Assembly (NCBI GenBank): GCA_964415365.1
Contig: CAYPYW010000003.1
Location: 1 to 64,000 of the forward strand
Direction of reading: 5' to 3'
Origin: Hydromicrobium sp964415365
Lineage (GTDB): Bacteria > Actinomycetota > Humimicrobiia > Humimicrobiales > Humimicrobiaceae
Length of the DNA: 64,000 nucleotides
The notes beneath the pieces are model-generated. The model did not search any database, had not been told where the DNA came from, and saw only the letters and a list, made by a program, of their open reading frames with translations. This document shows positions 15,818-24,904 of this stretch, one piece after another; the first letter of the stretch is position 1; every line of letters begins with the position of its first letter. The translations under genes and the position numbers were made by a program.

Positions 15818-16663
15818 ATGTCAAAGAAGAGCTTTAACTATTGGGGAATAATTATAATATTATTCTATATAATTATTGTTTTATCACCACTAGTCTTAAT
15901 TTTTGCCAACTCCTTAAAATCTATTAATGAGCTAGGTATAAATCCCTATGGATTACCTCTTAAACCTACTATGACTAATTATAAGGCACTTCTTGGTTGG
16001 GAATATACTACTGGAGGATTAGCATTTGACTCACCTCCATTTTTACCTGCTATAATTTTGAACATATTAGTTTCAACAGTTTGTGTAATTCTAAGTCTTT
16101 GGTTAGGTCTAATGGGAGCATATGCGATTAGCAGGTATAAAATAGGTGGCAAGGTATTGCCTTTTTGGATTTTATCTTTGCTTTTTGCTCCACCGGTTGT
16201 ATTTTCATTTCCTCTATATTTTATGTATAACAAGTTTGGCATGCTTGACAATCCATTGGTATTGGTAACAGCTAACCTGACTTTTGTTCTGCCCTTCGCT
16301 CTTTGGATCTTCTATAGCTATTTGAATGATACACCCAAGGAAATCGAGGAAGCTGCAATGATTGATGGTGCAAATAGCTGGACCATATTTTGGAAAATAA
16401 TAACACCTATTATGAAATCGGCAAGTGGGGCAGTTGGAGCTTTGGTATTTATTTTTACATGGAATGAATATCTTTTTTCAGCTGTTCTCATGACCAAGTT
16501 AAAGACTACTACTACCGCGTTGGGAAACTACAATACAGGCCAATTAGTATTATATGGCCCGATAGCTGCGGGAATAATTATAGGTATAATACCCTCTATA
16601 TTAGTTCTGGTATTCTTCGAAAAGTACCTAGCTAGTGGTCTTTCATTTGGTTCTATTAAGTAA
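15818..16663 (+). CDS. Sugar ABC transporter permease (MalG/UgpE type)
   Basis: From the ATG at 15818 the protein has 281 residues, with six membrane segments beginning NYWGIIIILFYIIIVLSPLV. The EAA loop is EEAAMIDGANSWTIFWKIIT (about residues 180-199) and FTWNEYLFSAVLM follows. An in-frame TTG at 15794 would overlap the previous gene by 20 bases; the AAGGG before 15818 favours the later start. It completes the membrane part of a CUT1 importer. An MsmK-type ATPase would be needed to drive it; the only such gene in this window is at 58133-59245. Confidence 0.92.
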   Translation: MSKKSFNYWGIIIILFYIIIVLSPLVLIFANSLKSINELGINPYGLPLKPTMTNYKALLGWEYTTGGLAFDSPPFLPAIILNILVSTVCVILSLWLGLMGAYAISRYKIGGKVLPFWILSLLFAPPVVFSFPLYFMYNKFGMLDNPLVLVTANLTFVLPFALWIFYSYLNDTPKEIEEAAMIDGANSWTIFWKIITPIMKSASGAVGALVFIFTWNEYLFSAVLMTKLKTTTTALGNYNTGQLVLYGPIAAGIIIGIIPSILVLVFFEKYLASGLSFGSIK

Positions 16664-16816
16664 AATGAGTGGTGTTAGGTAACTTATATTTACAATATGT
16701 TATAGATCGAAAAAACTAAATAAAAATATGGGTACAAATTAATAAATAAAAACAATACCACAAGTGTAAAGTATTTGTTAAAAAATAAAAAAACATATAG
16801 AAAAAGGGGTGAGATT

Positions 16817-18139
16817 ATGAAGAAAAAATCAACATTAATTAATAAAATCAGAGCAGAAATAGATCAAATACCAATAATAGATACTCATGAACATATTAGA
16901 AAACTTATAGATCTAAGGAAAGAAGGTGCAAATTTATTTACATCTCTTAAATACAATTTGGAGATTTTCGATTTCCTTAGTGCAGGAATGCCTGTAGAAG
17001 ACTGGAAACCAAATGTTGAAAGCTTACAAGACTCTTGGGATAAAATAAAGCCATATATTGAAAGCGTCCAAACAACAGCATATTTTACAACAATAATGAG
17101 GGCTTATAAAGATTTATTTAAATTTGAAGATCGAGAAATTACTGATAATAATTGGGAACGACTTTCTAATTTAATTACTAAGGCTTACCAAAAAGATGAT
17201 TTGTATGATTTCGTTTTTCAGAAACTAAATATTAGTAGAGTTCTGATGGATGTGATAGAAGATCCAGGTTCATTTGATATGCCTAACAATTCGAATGTAT
17301 TTATACCAACACTTGCAATAGATCCACTTATTTTTGTTCGAAGTCAAAAGTTTTATATAGCGAATCCACCTTTTAACCCTCAATGGTTTAATGCCGATCC
17401 TTTAAAAAACTTGGTGAAGAAATGGAAAGTATTTTATAACACATTTGAAGAATATATTTCATTAATTGATTTTGCTTTTGAAAAATTGCAAAAAGTGAGA
17501 GGGGTAGCTATTAAATTTCGATTTTCATATTTCAGGGATATGGATGTTCAAATGACAAGCAGGTCAGAAGCTAAAAGAATTTTTAATTTAAAAGAAGAAG
17601 ATTTGACAAAAGAACAGGTTAAAAGACTTGAAGATTTCTTGATAAGAATAATTATTGAAAAAGCCACAGACAATAATATACCGATTCAAGTACACACAGG
17701 TTCGTTTGGTAACTGTGGTAATGATCCAAGGAAGGGGCATCCATTTCAATTAATTAATTTATTTACTGAATTTCATAAAACAAAGTTTATTCTTTTTCAT
17801 GGTTCATACCCTTTTACTGGAGAAATGGTCAGCCTCGTTAAAGCGTTTCCTAATGTTTATGTTGATATTTGTTGGACACCTTGGCTTTTATATAATAATC
17901 TTCAAAAATATCTTTCAGAATGGCTTGCAGTTATACCAAGCAACAAAATACTATTAGGAGGTGATTCTGAGGTTATAGAAAGGTTATATGCTTCATTTTC
18001 AGTAGCTAAAGATTGTATCGCGGAAGTCTTAAGTGATTATATTGAAAGGGATGTATATACAAAAAAAATGGCATTGACTGTTGCTAGGAAATTATTAAAA
18101 GAAAATGCTCAAAAGATTTATAAGATAGAAATAGATTAA
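16817..18139 (+). CDS. Amidohydrolase-superfamily protein (amidohydrolase 2-like)
   Basis: The 440-residue protein carries the metal-binding DTHEH near residue 20, VHTGSFGNCGNDPRKGHPFQ near 290, FILFHGSYPF near 325, VYVDICW near 348 and LGGDSE near 370. The order of His/His/His/Asp ligands fits a metal-dependent TIM barrel of the amidohydrolase 2 type. That group includes lactonases, decarboxylases and relatives of uronate isomerase. Start 16817 follows AAAGGGGTGAG; an upstream in-frame start at 16775 adds a basic tail. In a sugar cluster it may act on a lactone or uronate, but that is inference. Confidence 0.8.
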   Translation: MKKKSTLINKIRAEIDQIPIIDTHEHIRKLIDLRKEGANLFTSLKYNLEIFDFLSAGMPVEDWKPNVESLQDSWDKIKPYIESVQTTAYFTTIMRAYKDLFKFEDREITDNNWERLSNLITKAYQKDDLYDFVFQKLNISRVLMDVIEDPGSFDMPNNSNVFIPTLAIDPLIFVRSQKFYIANPPFNPQWFNADPLKNLVKKWKVFYNTFEEYISLIDFAFEKLQKVRGVAIKFRFSYFRDMDVQMTSRSEAKRIFNLKEEDLTKEQVKRLEDFLIRIIIEKATDNNIPIQVHTGSFGNCGNDPRKGHPFQLINLFTEFHKTKFILFHGSYPFTGEMVSLVKAFPNVYVDICWTPWLLYNNLQKYLSEWLAVIPSNKILLGGDSEVIERLYASFSVAKDCIAEVLSDYIERDVYTKKMALTVARKLLKENAQKIYKIEID

Positions 18140-18280
18140 TAAAGAGTATACCAAAAGCATATAAGAAGAGGTAACAACTGTTATAGAAGTATTTTTATTG
18201 AGAAGAATCTGGTAGGTACAATTCGATAATAATTATTTGAGAATTAAAAACTAGAATTATTTGAGTACAAGGGAGTTACA

Positions 18281-19063
18281 ATGAATAATAAAATAAAGGT
18301 ACTATTTTCAGGTGAACAATATTTGTTAGATCAAACTGAGTATAAAGGCTTTGATTCTTTTAATATTAGTTCCTATGAAGAAAGCGGGCAGTATTTTATT
18401 AGTGCCTTAGAAAATAATGATATAGAAGTTGATTATATTCCAACTAATAAAGTTACAGAAAAATTTCCATGGACGATTAATGATCTAAAAAAATATGATG
18501 TTATAGTTTTAAGCGATGTTGGCAGTAACTCTTTTTTAGTTTCGAAAAAAACTATAAATGGAGAGAAAACACCTAATAGATTAAAACTTATAAGAGAATA
18601 TGTAAATGATGGTGGTGGTTTTATAATGTGGGGAGGATATATGTCATTTACTGGAATTCACGGTTATGCATTTTATAAAAATACACCGATAGAGGAGATG
18701 TTACCAGTTAATCTAATGACAACTGATGATAGAGTTGAAGTACCTGAAGGTTTTGTTCCTAAAATAATAAAGAAAGATCATCCGATATTTAACGGAATTC
18801 CGGAATGTTGGGAAGGTTGGTTTCTTTCATACAATAGATTAATTCCTAAAAAAAACTCTATGGTATTAGCTACTATAAAGGAATATGGTGATGATCCATT
18901 TCTAATTATTTGGGAATATGGAAAAGGAAGGTCTTTAGCGATATGTGTAGATTGTGCTCCTCATGGTGCATCTCCCAAATTCTTAAATTGGAAATATACT
19001 GAGAAACTTTATTCAAATATGGTCAGGTGGTGTGCTAGAAAACATTCAGAGGGAATGCTGTAA
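18281..19063 (+). CDS. Glutamine-amidotransferase-like protein (PF07090-type)
   Basis: The 260-residue protein matches the putative glutamine amidotransferase family seen in sugar clusters. Landmarks are YKGFDSFNISSYEE, YDVIVLSDVGSN, IREYVNDGGGFIMWGGYMSF (about residues 106-125), TDDRVEVPEGF, DHPIFNGIPE and GKGRSLAICVDCAPHGASPK. The class I catalytic Cys is not evident at the nucleophile elbow (GGYMSF), so it probably does not hydrolyse glutamine. ThuA-like trehalose utilisation proteins share this fold. Role in sugar breakdown is inferred from its neighbours. Confidence 0.8.
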   Translation: MNNKIKVLFSGEQYLLDQTEYKGFDSFNISSYEESGQYFISALENNDIEVDYIPTNKVTEKFPWTINDLKKYDVIVLSDVGSNSFLVSKKTINGEKTPNRLKLIREYVNDGGGFIMWGGYMSFTGIHGYAFYKNTPIEEMLPVNLMTTDDRVEVPEGFVPKIIKKDHPIFNGIPECWEGWFLSYNRLIPKKNSMVLATIKEYGDDPFLIIWEYGKGRSLAICVDCAPHGASPKFLNWKYTEKLYSNMVRWCARKHSEGML

Positions 19064-19213
19064 ATGTTTGCAATATGGGGGAATTTAAATAGTAATTTTG
19101 GTATATACAGTAGACCTTTGATGAAAGGTATGTATCAATATATATTGGACTTGATAAAAAATGACCTATCTGACTTTAAAGAGGGAGAGCCAGTAAATAT
19201 TAAATATATATAA
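19064..19213 (+). CDS. Small open frame of unknown function, possibly a gene remnant
   Basis: A 49-codon frame starts at the ATG directly after the previous stop codon and in the same frame (MFAIWGNLNSNFGIYSRPLM onwards; ends GEPVNIKYI). Its composition is protein-like, but I recognise no family. It could be a tail left from a longer gene or a coupled small protein. Confidence 0.3.
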   Translation: MFAIWGNLNSNFGIYSRPLMKGMYQYILDLIKNDLSDFKEGEPVNIKYI

Positions 19214-19271
19214 AATAACATATTATTTTGGTGAGCTTTGAGATTAGTTGATTTGTTTGAGATTTTAGATA

Positions 19272-20402
19272 ATGGTAAATAAGAAGTTAATAAAAAATGC
19301 AATAGAACATAAGTCCTTAGATAGAATACCATTAATGTATCGTGGGGATCCTAAAATAAATGAAGATTTAAGAAATCATTTTAATTTGGGCAATTTAGAA
19401 TATGAATGGGAAAAATTAATTAAAAAGCTAGGAGCAGATAATTTTTCTGATGGTGCAACTTTAGGTGCTTTTACTACATATTTTCCTAAGTATATTGGGC
19501 CAGAGTTTAACGCTAAATTTGAGCAGAATCACTTCTTTATCTGGGGAATAAAGCCAGTGGAAATAAGAGTTGCTAATGCGACCGATATCATATTTCATAA
19601 GGATCCCCCCTTATATAATTGTGATAGTATAAGTGACCTAAGAAAATATGACTTCCCCAAAACTGAATGGTTTGATTTTGATACTTATAAAATTGTAACC
19701 GAAGCCATTGACCAGAAATATGAGGACCAAAGAGAAATAAAAGCTAAAGATATCAAGAATACTGATAGGTTTTTTCTAAATACCTATTACCTAAACAGTA
19801 TCTTCATGACTTCTATATTTTTAAGAGGCATAGATAAGATGCTAATGGATCTTATCGGGAATAGTAAATATGCAGAAGCCCTTATTTGCAATATTGGAGA
19901 ATTCATGCTTGAGTTTTGTAAAAAGAATCTATTCTCTATTGGAAACAAAATTGATGTTTATGGTATTTGGGATGATATTGCAACTCAAGACAGTTTGGTA
20001 ATTTCACCTTATATTTGGCGTAAATTTTACAAACCTTGGTATAAAAAGGTTATTGAAGTTGCTAAAAAGTATAATTTATACATTTGTTTTCACATCTGCG
20101 GAAATTGTTCAGAAGTAATACCGGATCTAATTGATATGGGTGTAGATATATTAGATCCCGTTCAAGTTTCTGCTAAAAATATGCAACTGGAAAAACTAAA
20201 AAAGAATTTTGGAAAAGATATTTGTTTTCATGGAGGTTTAGATGCACAAAGATTGATACCTATGGGGAATCCTGAACGAATCGAGAAAGAGGTTAAAAGA
20301 GTTAAAGGATTGTTTGATGGTGATGGTGGAATTATTCTAGGTCCATCACATTATATAACGGCAGATACTCCATTAGAGAATGTTTTGGCTATATATGGTT
20401 AG
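19272..20402 (+). CDS. Uroporphyrinogen decarboxylase-fold protein (corrinoid methyltransferase-like)
   Basis: The 376-residue protein has the UroD barrel: N-terminal DRIPLMYRGDP, VYGIWDDIATQDSLVISPYI near residue 235, CFHICGNCSEVIPDLIDMGV near 275, CFHGGLDAQRLIPMG near 320 and ITADTPLENV at the end. The arginine-rich RQAGR active site of haem UroD is absent. HxC (His-Ile-Cys) is kept, which in MtaA/MtbA-type methyltransferases binds zinc. It may transfer a methyl group or modify a sugar derivative. No corrinoid protein gene is nearby. A shattered second copy lies just downstream. Confidence 0.83.
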   Translation: MVNKKLIKNAIEHKSLDRIPLMYRGDPKINEDLRNHFNLGNLEYEWEKLIKKLGADNFSDGATLGAFTTYFPKYIGPEFNAKFEQNHFFIWGIKPVEIRVANATDIIFHKDPPLYNCDSISDLRKYDFPKTEWFDFDTYKIVTEAIDQKYEDQREIKAKDIKNTDRFFLNTYYLNSIFMTSIFLRGIDKMLMDLIGNSKYAEALICNIGEFMLEFCKKNLFSIGNKIDVYGIWDDIATQDSLVISPYIWRKFYKPWYKKVIEVAKKYNLYICFHICGNCSEVIPDLIDMGVDILDPVQVSAKNMQLEKLKKNFGKDICFHGGLDAQRLIPMGNPERIEKEVKRVKGLFDGDGGIILGPSHYITADTPLENVLAIYG

Positions 20403-20511
20403 AGAATTTTGAAAGAAAAAAACTAAGGTTTCTCTCGATTTGGAAGCAATGGGTAATAGTGATTATCTAATCTAAGGGGACTTGGTTATGCAGAGGAGAT
20501 TCAGAGTATAA

Positions 20512-20708
20512 ATTATAATCCAAACAAAATATAAGTTAAATTTGGGTCATGAAGGTTGTGTAGAAGAACTTAAGAAAGATTTGATCAAGATTAAAAATTG
20601 TAATGTAAAAATAATTATAAAAGATATAAGTACAGTAAATTTATAAATCTGAGAGGTTATGAGAGTTACTGATTAGCTATGGATATTGTAAGGCAATTAA
20701 ATAGTTAG
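20512..20708 (+). pseudogene. UroD-fold protein, C-terminal remnant with frameshifts
   Basis: An open stretch at 20512-20646 encodes GCVEELKKDLIKIKNCNVKI and IIKDISTVN. This matches the conserved end of UroD-like corrinoid-associated proteins, where CHVEIILKDISTV-like segments are usual. Beyond the stop, other frames give YKSERL and then LAMDIVRQLNS before a stop at 20706-20708, as expected for the rest of that C-terminus. At least two frame changes and loss of the N-terminal part show it is dead. Confidence 0.7.
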
Positions 20709-20753
20709 TGAATAGTTCTATACTTTAATGTCTGGTTTAGGGGGTATCGAAGT

Positions 20754-21788
20754 ATGTATGGTAAAAATTTTCAGATTGCTAAAGATTCAATAGATCCTGA
20801 TTTAGTACTTAAAAGAAAACTTTACACAGGGGCTGAAATTCCAGCAATTGGATTAGGTACATTTGGCTCTGATAGATTTTCTGGTAAGGATATTGCTGAA
20901 GCTGTAAAGAGTGCAATATTAGTAGGATATAGGCATATAGATTGTGCATCTATTTATGAAAATGAATATTTAATAGGAGAATCTTTAGATGAAGTTATAA
21001 AATCTGGAATAAAAAGAGAAAAGTTATGGATTACCTCTAAACTTTGGAATGATATGCATGGTGAAGGAGATGTTGCCAAAGCCTGTAAGAAATCTTTAAA
21101 AGATCTACGAGTAGATTACCTGGACCTTTACTTAACCCACTGGCCGTTTCCAAATTATCATTCTCCAGGTTGTAATCCTGATTCAAGAGATCCTAATGCA
21201 AAACCTTATATTCATGAAAACTATATGGAAACATGGTTACAGATGGAAGAGTTAGTAAAAAAGGGATTTGTGCGTCATATAGGTACATCTAATATGACAA
21301 TACCAAAATTAAAGCTGGTCTTACGCGACGCAAAAATAAAACCTGCCTGCAATGAGATGGAACTACACCCTCACTTTCAGCAACTGGAATTCTTTGAGTT
21401 TTGTATTAAAAATAGGGTACAACCAATAGGATTTTGTCCTATAGGTTCACCTACACGTCCAGATAGGGATAAGACAGAGGAAGATACTGTAGATATAAAA
21501 GATCCGGTAATATTAAGAATTTCCAGAAGATTAGGTGTTCACCCTGCTGTTGTGTGTGTTAAATGGGCTGTTCAGAGAGGTCAGATTCCGATTCCTTTTT
21601 CAATCTATAGGAACGAATATTTAAGCAATCTTAAAGCCACAGTAAAGGGTCCACTCACAGTGGGAGAGATGAAGGAAATTGAGGGAATAGATAAAAATTG
21701 CCGTCTTATAAAAGGTCAGGTTTTTCTTTGGGAGGGCGCAGAGTCATGGGAGGATTTATGGGATATAAATGGAAAAATAGCAACATAA
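20754..21788 (+). CDS. Aldo/keto reductase
   Basis: The 344-residue NAD(P)H-dependent oxidoreductase reduces an aldehyde or ketose to an alcohol, or the reverse. The catalytic tetrad is visible: Asp and Tyr in GYRHIDCASIYENE (about residues 60-73), Lys in ITSKLWN (about 97) and His in YLTHWPFPN (about 127). VRHIGTSNM and the cofactor-binding PIPFSIYRNEYLSN near residue 280 also fit. It sits in the sugar cluster between a dead UroD-like gene and an FGGY kinase, so it may interconvert a sugar and its polyol. Substrate is unknown. Confidence 0.93.
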   Translation: MYGKNFQIAKDSIDPDLVLKRKLYTGAEIPAIGLGTFGSDRFSGKDIAEAVKSAILVGYRHIDCASIYENEYLIGESLDEVIKSGIKREKLWITSKLWNDMHGEGDVAKACKKSLKDLRVDYLDLYLTHWPFPNYHSPGCNPDSRDPNAKPYIHENYMETWLQMEELVKKGFVRHIGTSNMTIPKLKLVLRDAKIKPACNEMELHPHFQQLEFFEFCIKNRVQPIGFCPIGSPTRPDRDKTEEDTVDIKDPVILRISRRLGVHPAVVCVKWAVQRGQIPIPFSIYRNEYLSNLKATVKGPLTVGEMKEIEGIDKNCRLIKGQVFLWEGAESWEDLWDINGKIAT

Positions 21789-21912
21789 TGGATAATTGGA
21801 AAATTAATAATTATTAAAAAGTATCTGGATGTTAATTAATTATTCCTGAAAAAGTGATTCTGGTAAATTATAAGAATAATTAAAAAATATTTATACGAAT
21901 TAAGAAATTACA

Positions 21913-23463
21913 ATGTCGAATTTCAAAAGTGGTGACAGTAAATATCTGATAGGTATTGATATAGGAACCTCTGCTATCAAAATGACAATATTAGATCTAA
22001 AGGGGAATATTGTCTATTCTATGGCAGAAGAATATAAAATAGATTATCTTATAAATAACAAGGTGCAACAAAATCCTTGGGATTGGTACAAAGGCCTGTG
22101 TTTGCTATTCAGAGATTCTTTTGTCTTAGGGAGATTAGAGAAGAAAAAGGTATTAGCTATTGGTATATCTTCGCAATCAAATGCTCTTGTTCCAGTAAGT
22201 GCAGAGAGTGATTTATTGCACCCAGCAATCTTATATCTGGATAAAAGAAGCATTGATATATGTAATTCATTTAAAGGAACTGCTGAAGAAAAAAGGATTT
22301 ATAAACTGACAGGCAGCACTTTAAAACCATCATATACTGGGCCTCAAATTGCATGGATTTCAAAAAAAGAACCTGGTATATACAAAAATACTTGTAAATT
22401 CTTGACAGCTAATGGTTTTATTATCTATATGTTTACTGGTAAATTCAGTCAAGATTATACACAGACAGGAATGACAGGAATCTTTGACAGGGAAAAAGAG
22501 TGCTGGAGCAAGGAGCTTCTGAACTACTTCAGTATAAGTGAAGATAAATTGCCTAAAATATATAAATCTTATGAGATAGTAGGTAAAACAAACAATTTAT
22601 TTGCAAAAAGCACAGGTCTTCCTACCGGGATACCGGTAATTGCAGGAGCATTAGATGTTGCTTCTACAATGCTTGGTTCTGGATGTATTGATATTGGTTC
22701 TTGTATTATTGAAATGGGTTCAGTTATAAATATAGCTAATCTTACTGATAAATTAATACACGATAAAAACCTTCAGACATATCCTAGTGTAATACCAGGA
22801 ATGCATATTGTTGCTGGTAGTGTAGACGGAGTAGGAAATACCATAAAATGGTTTTTAAATAATATATATAGGAGTTCCGAAACAAACAATCAAATAACTG
22901 ACAGAAATATATTTAACAATTTAAATGAGGAAATCATTGATACTAAATTAGGATCTGGAAATATTATATTCTTACCGTTTATGGCAGGTATGCGGACACC
23001 AAGATCGGATTTAAATACAAAAGGTTCTTTTTTAGGAATTAAAATTTCTTCAAGAAAGATAGATATTTTCAGGTCAATTTTAGAAGGCTGTGCCTATGGA
23101 TTGAAGCATAATTTAGAGTTTATATATAGAAAAAAGATTGACTTAATTGATACAGTTGTATCAGGTGGAGCTAGTAGAGATAAGTTCTGGTTGCAGATCA
23201 TGGCTGATGTTCTAAATATTCATATTAAAAAATTATGTCATACAAACGGAGCTTCTATTGGTGCAGCAATGCTTGCAGGTATAGGGTGTGGAGCATTTAA
23301 TGAATTTAAGAAAGCTAAGGAATTGGTGTGTAAATATGACTGTGATTTTAGTCCAAATATAGATAACGCAAAATTGTATAATAGATATTACAGACAATAT
23401 AAGAACTTTGTAAAAATCTTAATTCTTGAACTTGATAGACTTGAAAGCATTCAATCAAAATAA
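21913..23463 (+). CDS. FGGY family carbohydrate kinase (xylulokinase-like)
   Basis: The 516-residue kinase phosphorylates a sugar or polyol with ATP. The N-terminal ATPase-fold strand YLIGIDIGTSAIKMTILDLK lies at about residues 11-30. LYLDKRS, GLPTGIPVIAGALDVASTML and the C-terminal signature VVSGGASRDKFWLQIMADVL (about residue 415) are standard for the family. The length suits xylulokinase or related ketose kinases. Its place beside an aldo/keto reductase and a zinc polyol dehydrogenase fits a route from polyol to ketose to ketose phosphate, although the substrate cannot be read. Confidence 0.93.
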   Translation: MSNFKSGDSKYLIGIDIGTSAIKMTILDLKGNIVYSMAEEYKIDYLINNKVQQNPWDWYKGLCLLFRDSFVLGRLEKKKVLAIGISSQSNALVPVSAESDLLHPAILYLDKRSIDICNSFKGTAEEKRIYKLTGSTLKPSYTGPQIAWISKKEPGIYKNTCKFLTANGFIIYMFTGKFSQDYTQTGMTGIFDREKECWSKELLNYFSISEDKLPKIYKSYEIVGKTNNLFAKSTGLPTGIPVIAGALDVASTMLGSGCIDIGSCIIEMGSVINIANLTDKLIHDKNLQTYPSVIPGMHIVAGSVDGVGNTIKWFLNNIYRSSETNNQITDRNIFNNLNEEIIDTKLGSGNIIFLPFMAGMRTPRSDLNTKGSFLGIKISSRKIDIFRSILEGCAYGLKHNLEFIYRKKIDLIDTVVSGGASRDKFWLQIMADVLNIHIKKLCHTNGASIGAAMLAGIGCGAFNEFKKAKELVCKYDCDFSPNIDNAKLYNRYYRQYKNFVKILILELDRLESIQSK

Positions 23464-23488
23464 TCTAGTAAAATAAAGGGGAGATTTT

Positions 23489-24565
23489 TTGAAAAATATT
23501 CTGAGTAACACTATGAAAGCTGCTTTGCGTCAAAGCCCGGGAAAAGTAATATGCAATAATGTCAGGAAACCAGAACTAGATGGTAGCGAAAAAGTGTTAA
23601 TAAAAGTACTGCATGTGGGTATTTGTGGTTCTGACATTTCAAGGGTTAGGGATCCAGATAATAAGTGGAATGGGAGAATATTAGGTCATGAAGCAGTTGG
23701 TATTGTAGAAGAGGTGGGAGGTGAAGTTTCAATAAAATCCTCTTTAAAAATTAGAGATAAGGTTGCGATTATTCCACTTATTCCTTGTTTTGAATGTTAT
23801 TTTTGTAAGAGAGGAATGTATTCTTCTTGTCAACACTATAGTTTTATTGGGTCAAGAGTTGGAGGAGCTTTAAGTGAATATATACTGGTAGATCCTAAAA
23901 ATTTAATAAAACTACCAGATGATGAGGATATTTTAAAATACACTTTATTAGAACCACTCACTATAGCCCTCCATACCATTTACCAGGCAAATATAAAGTT
24001 AGGAGAAACTGCAGTTATTTTTGGCGCAGGAACTATTGGTCTGTTAATAATGCAAGTACTTAAGAACTTAGCATATAATGATTTAGTAATTATTGATATT
24101 GATAATTTCAAATTAAATCTTGCTAAAAAATTAGGTTCTTTACACAATATTAATTCAAATCGTGAATCCATTGACCAATATATCAAAAAAAATATAAGTA
24201 GTACTGGTATAGATATAGTTTTTGAGGTTTCAGGAGCTATTTCTGCTAAACAAAGTGCAATACAAATTATAAAACCGGGGGGTAGTATTATTCTAATAGG
24301 AACTTCAAACAATGATAATATTTTTGATGGTCCGACATTTGAACTCATTACTAGAAAAGAATTGAAGCTTATTGGTAGTTGGATGTCATACTCAAATCCA
24401 TTTCCAGGAGTTGAATGGCAAGTGGGTGTAGAAATTCTTAAGAATAATTTAATTGATATAAAATCACTCATTACCCATAGTTACAGACTTGATGAAATAG
24501 AGGCCGCTTTTAGCATGATTTTAAACAATGCTGAAAAATATTGTAAAGTAATGATTAATAACTAG
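23489..24565 (+). CDS. Zinc-dependent alcohol/polyol dehydrogenase
   Basis: The 358-residue medium-chain dehydrogenase resembles sorbitol and galactitol-phosphate dehydrogenases. The catalytic zinc ligands are in VGICGSDIS (about residue 48) and GHEAVGIVEE (about 68). The four structural zinc cysteines are in CFECYFCKRGMYSSC (about 98-112). The NAD-binding turn is AVIFGAGTIGLLIM (about 174). I use the TTG at 23489 because AGGGGAG lies six bases before it; the ATG at 23513 gives a more usual family start and is the alternative. It ends the gene run begun at 12013. Confidence 0.9.
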   Translation: MKNILSNTMKAALRQSPGKVICNNVRKPELDGSEKVLIKVLHVGICGSDISRVRDPDNKWNGRILGHEAVGIVEEVGGEVSIKSSLKIRDKVAIIPLIPCFECYFCKRGMYSSCQHYSFIGSRVGGALSEYILVDPKNLIKLPDDEDILKYTLLEPLTIALHTIYQANIKLGETAVIFGAGTIGLLIMQVLKNLAYNDLVIIDIDNFKLNLAKKLGSLHNINSNRESIDQYIKKNISSTGIDIVFEVSGAISAKQSAIQIIKPGGSIILIGTSNNDNIFDGPTFELITRKELKLIGSWMSYSNPFPGVEWQVGVEILKNNLIDIKSLITHSYRLDEIEAAFSMILNNAEKYCKVMINN

Positions 24566-24904
24566 TAGTTTATCCGGGAATATGAATTCATATTTTATGA
24601 AAAATATATATGATATTCAGACTTATATATAAATACTGTATATCATGCTTCTGATTTTTTAATTTTTTCCAGAGGCTTTAGCTGTGGCTGACTCATTTGA
24701 TGATTATACACAAAGTTCTTATATAGACTGTGATTATGTCCATACTTTTTGGCAAATGCATAACCAGTTTTAAGTTAAGCAAAATATCCCGGGACATATC
24801 TTATTTATGTATTGGGGACCTAGAAGCAAATTCTTATAAATTTAGTAGCTAGTAAGTGTAGTTGTGGTATAATAAAAATCCTCATCACTTTTTAGGTTAA
24901 AAAT
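24566..24904. other. Intergenic region with a gene remnant and repeat copy 2
   Basis: Bases 24722-24750 repeat 8741-8769 exactly. On the minus strand a 42-codon stretch without start reads GYAFAKKYGHNHSLYKNFVY then NHQMSQPQLKPLEKIKKSEA and stops near 24649. It looks like the end of a gene I do not recognise. Nothing else is supported here. Confidence 0.5.

Noticed and set aside
19272..20402. Haem-biosynthesis uroporphyrinogen decarboxylase (HemE) for any of the three UroD-fold genes
   Set aside because: None has the N-terminal arginine-rich active site of HemE, and all lie in sugar gene clusters.
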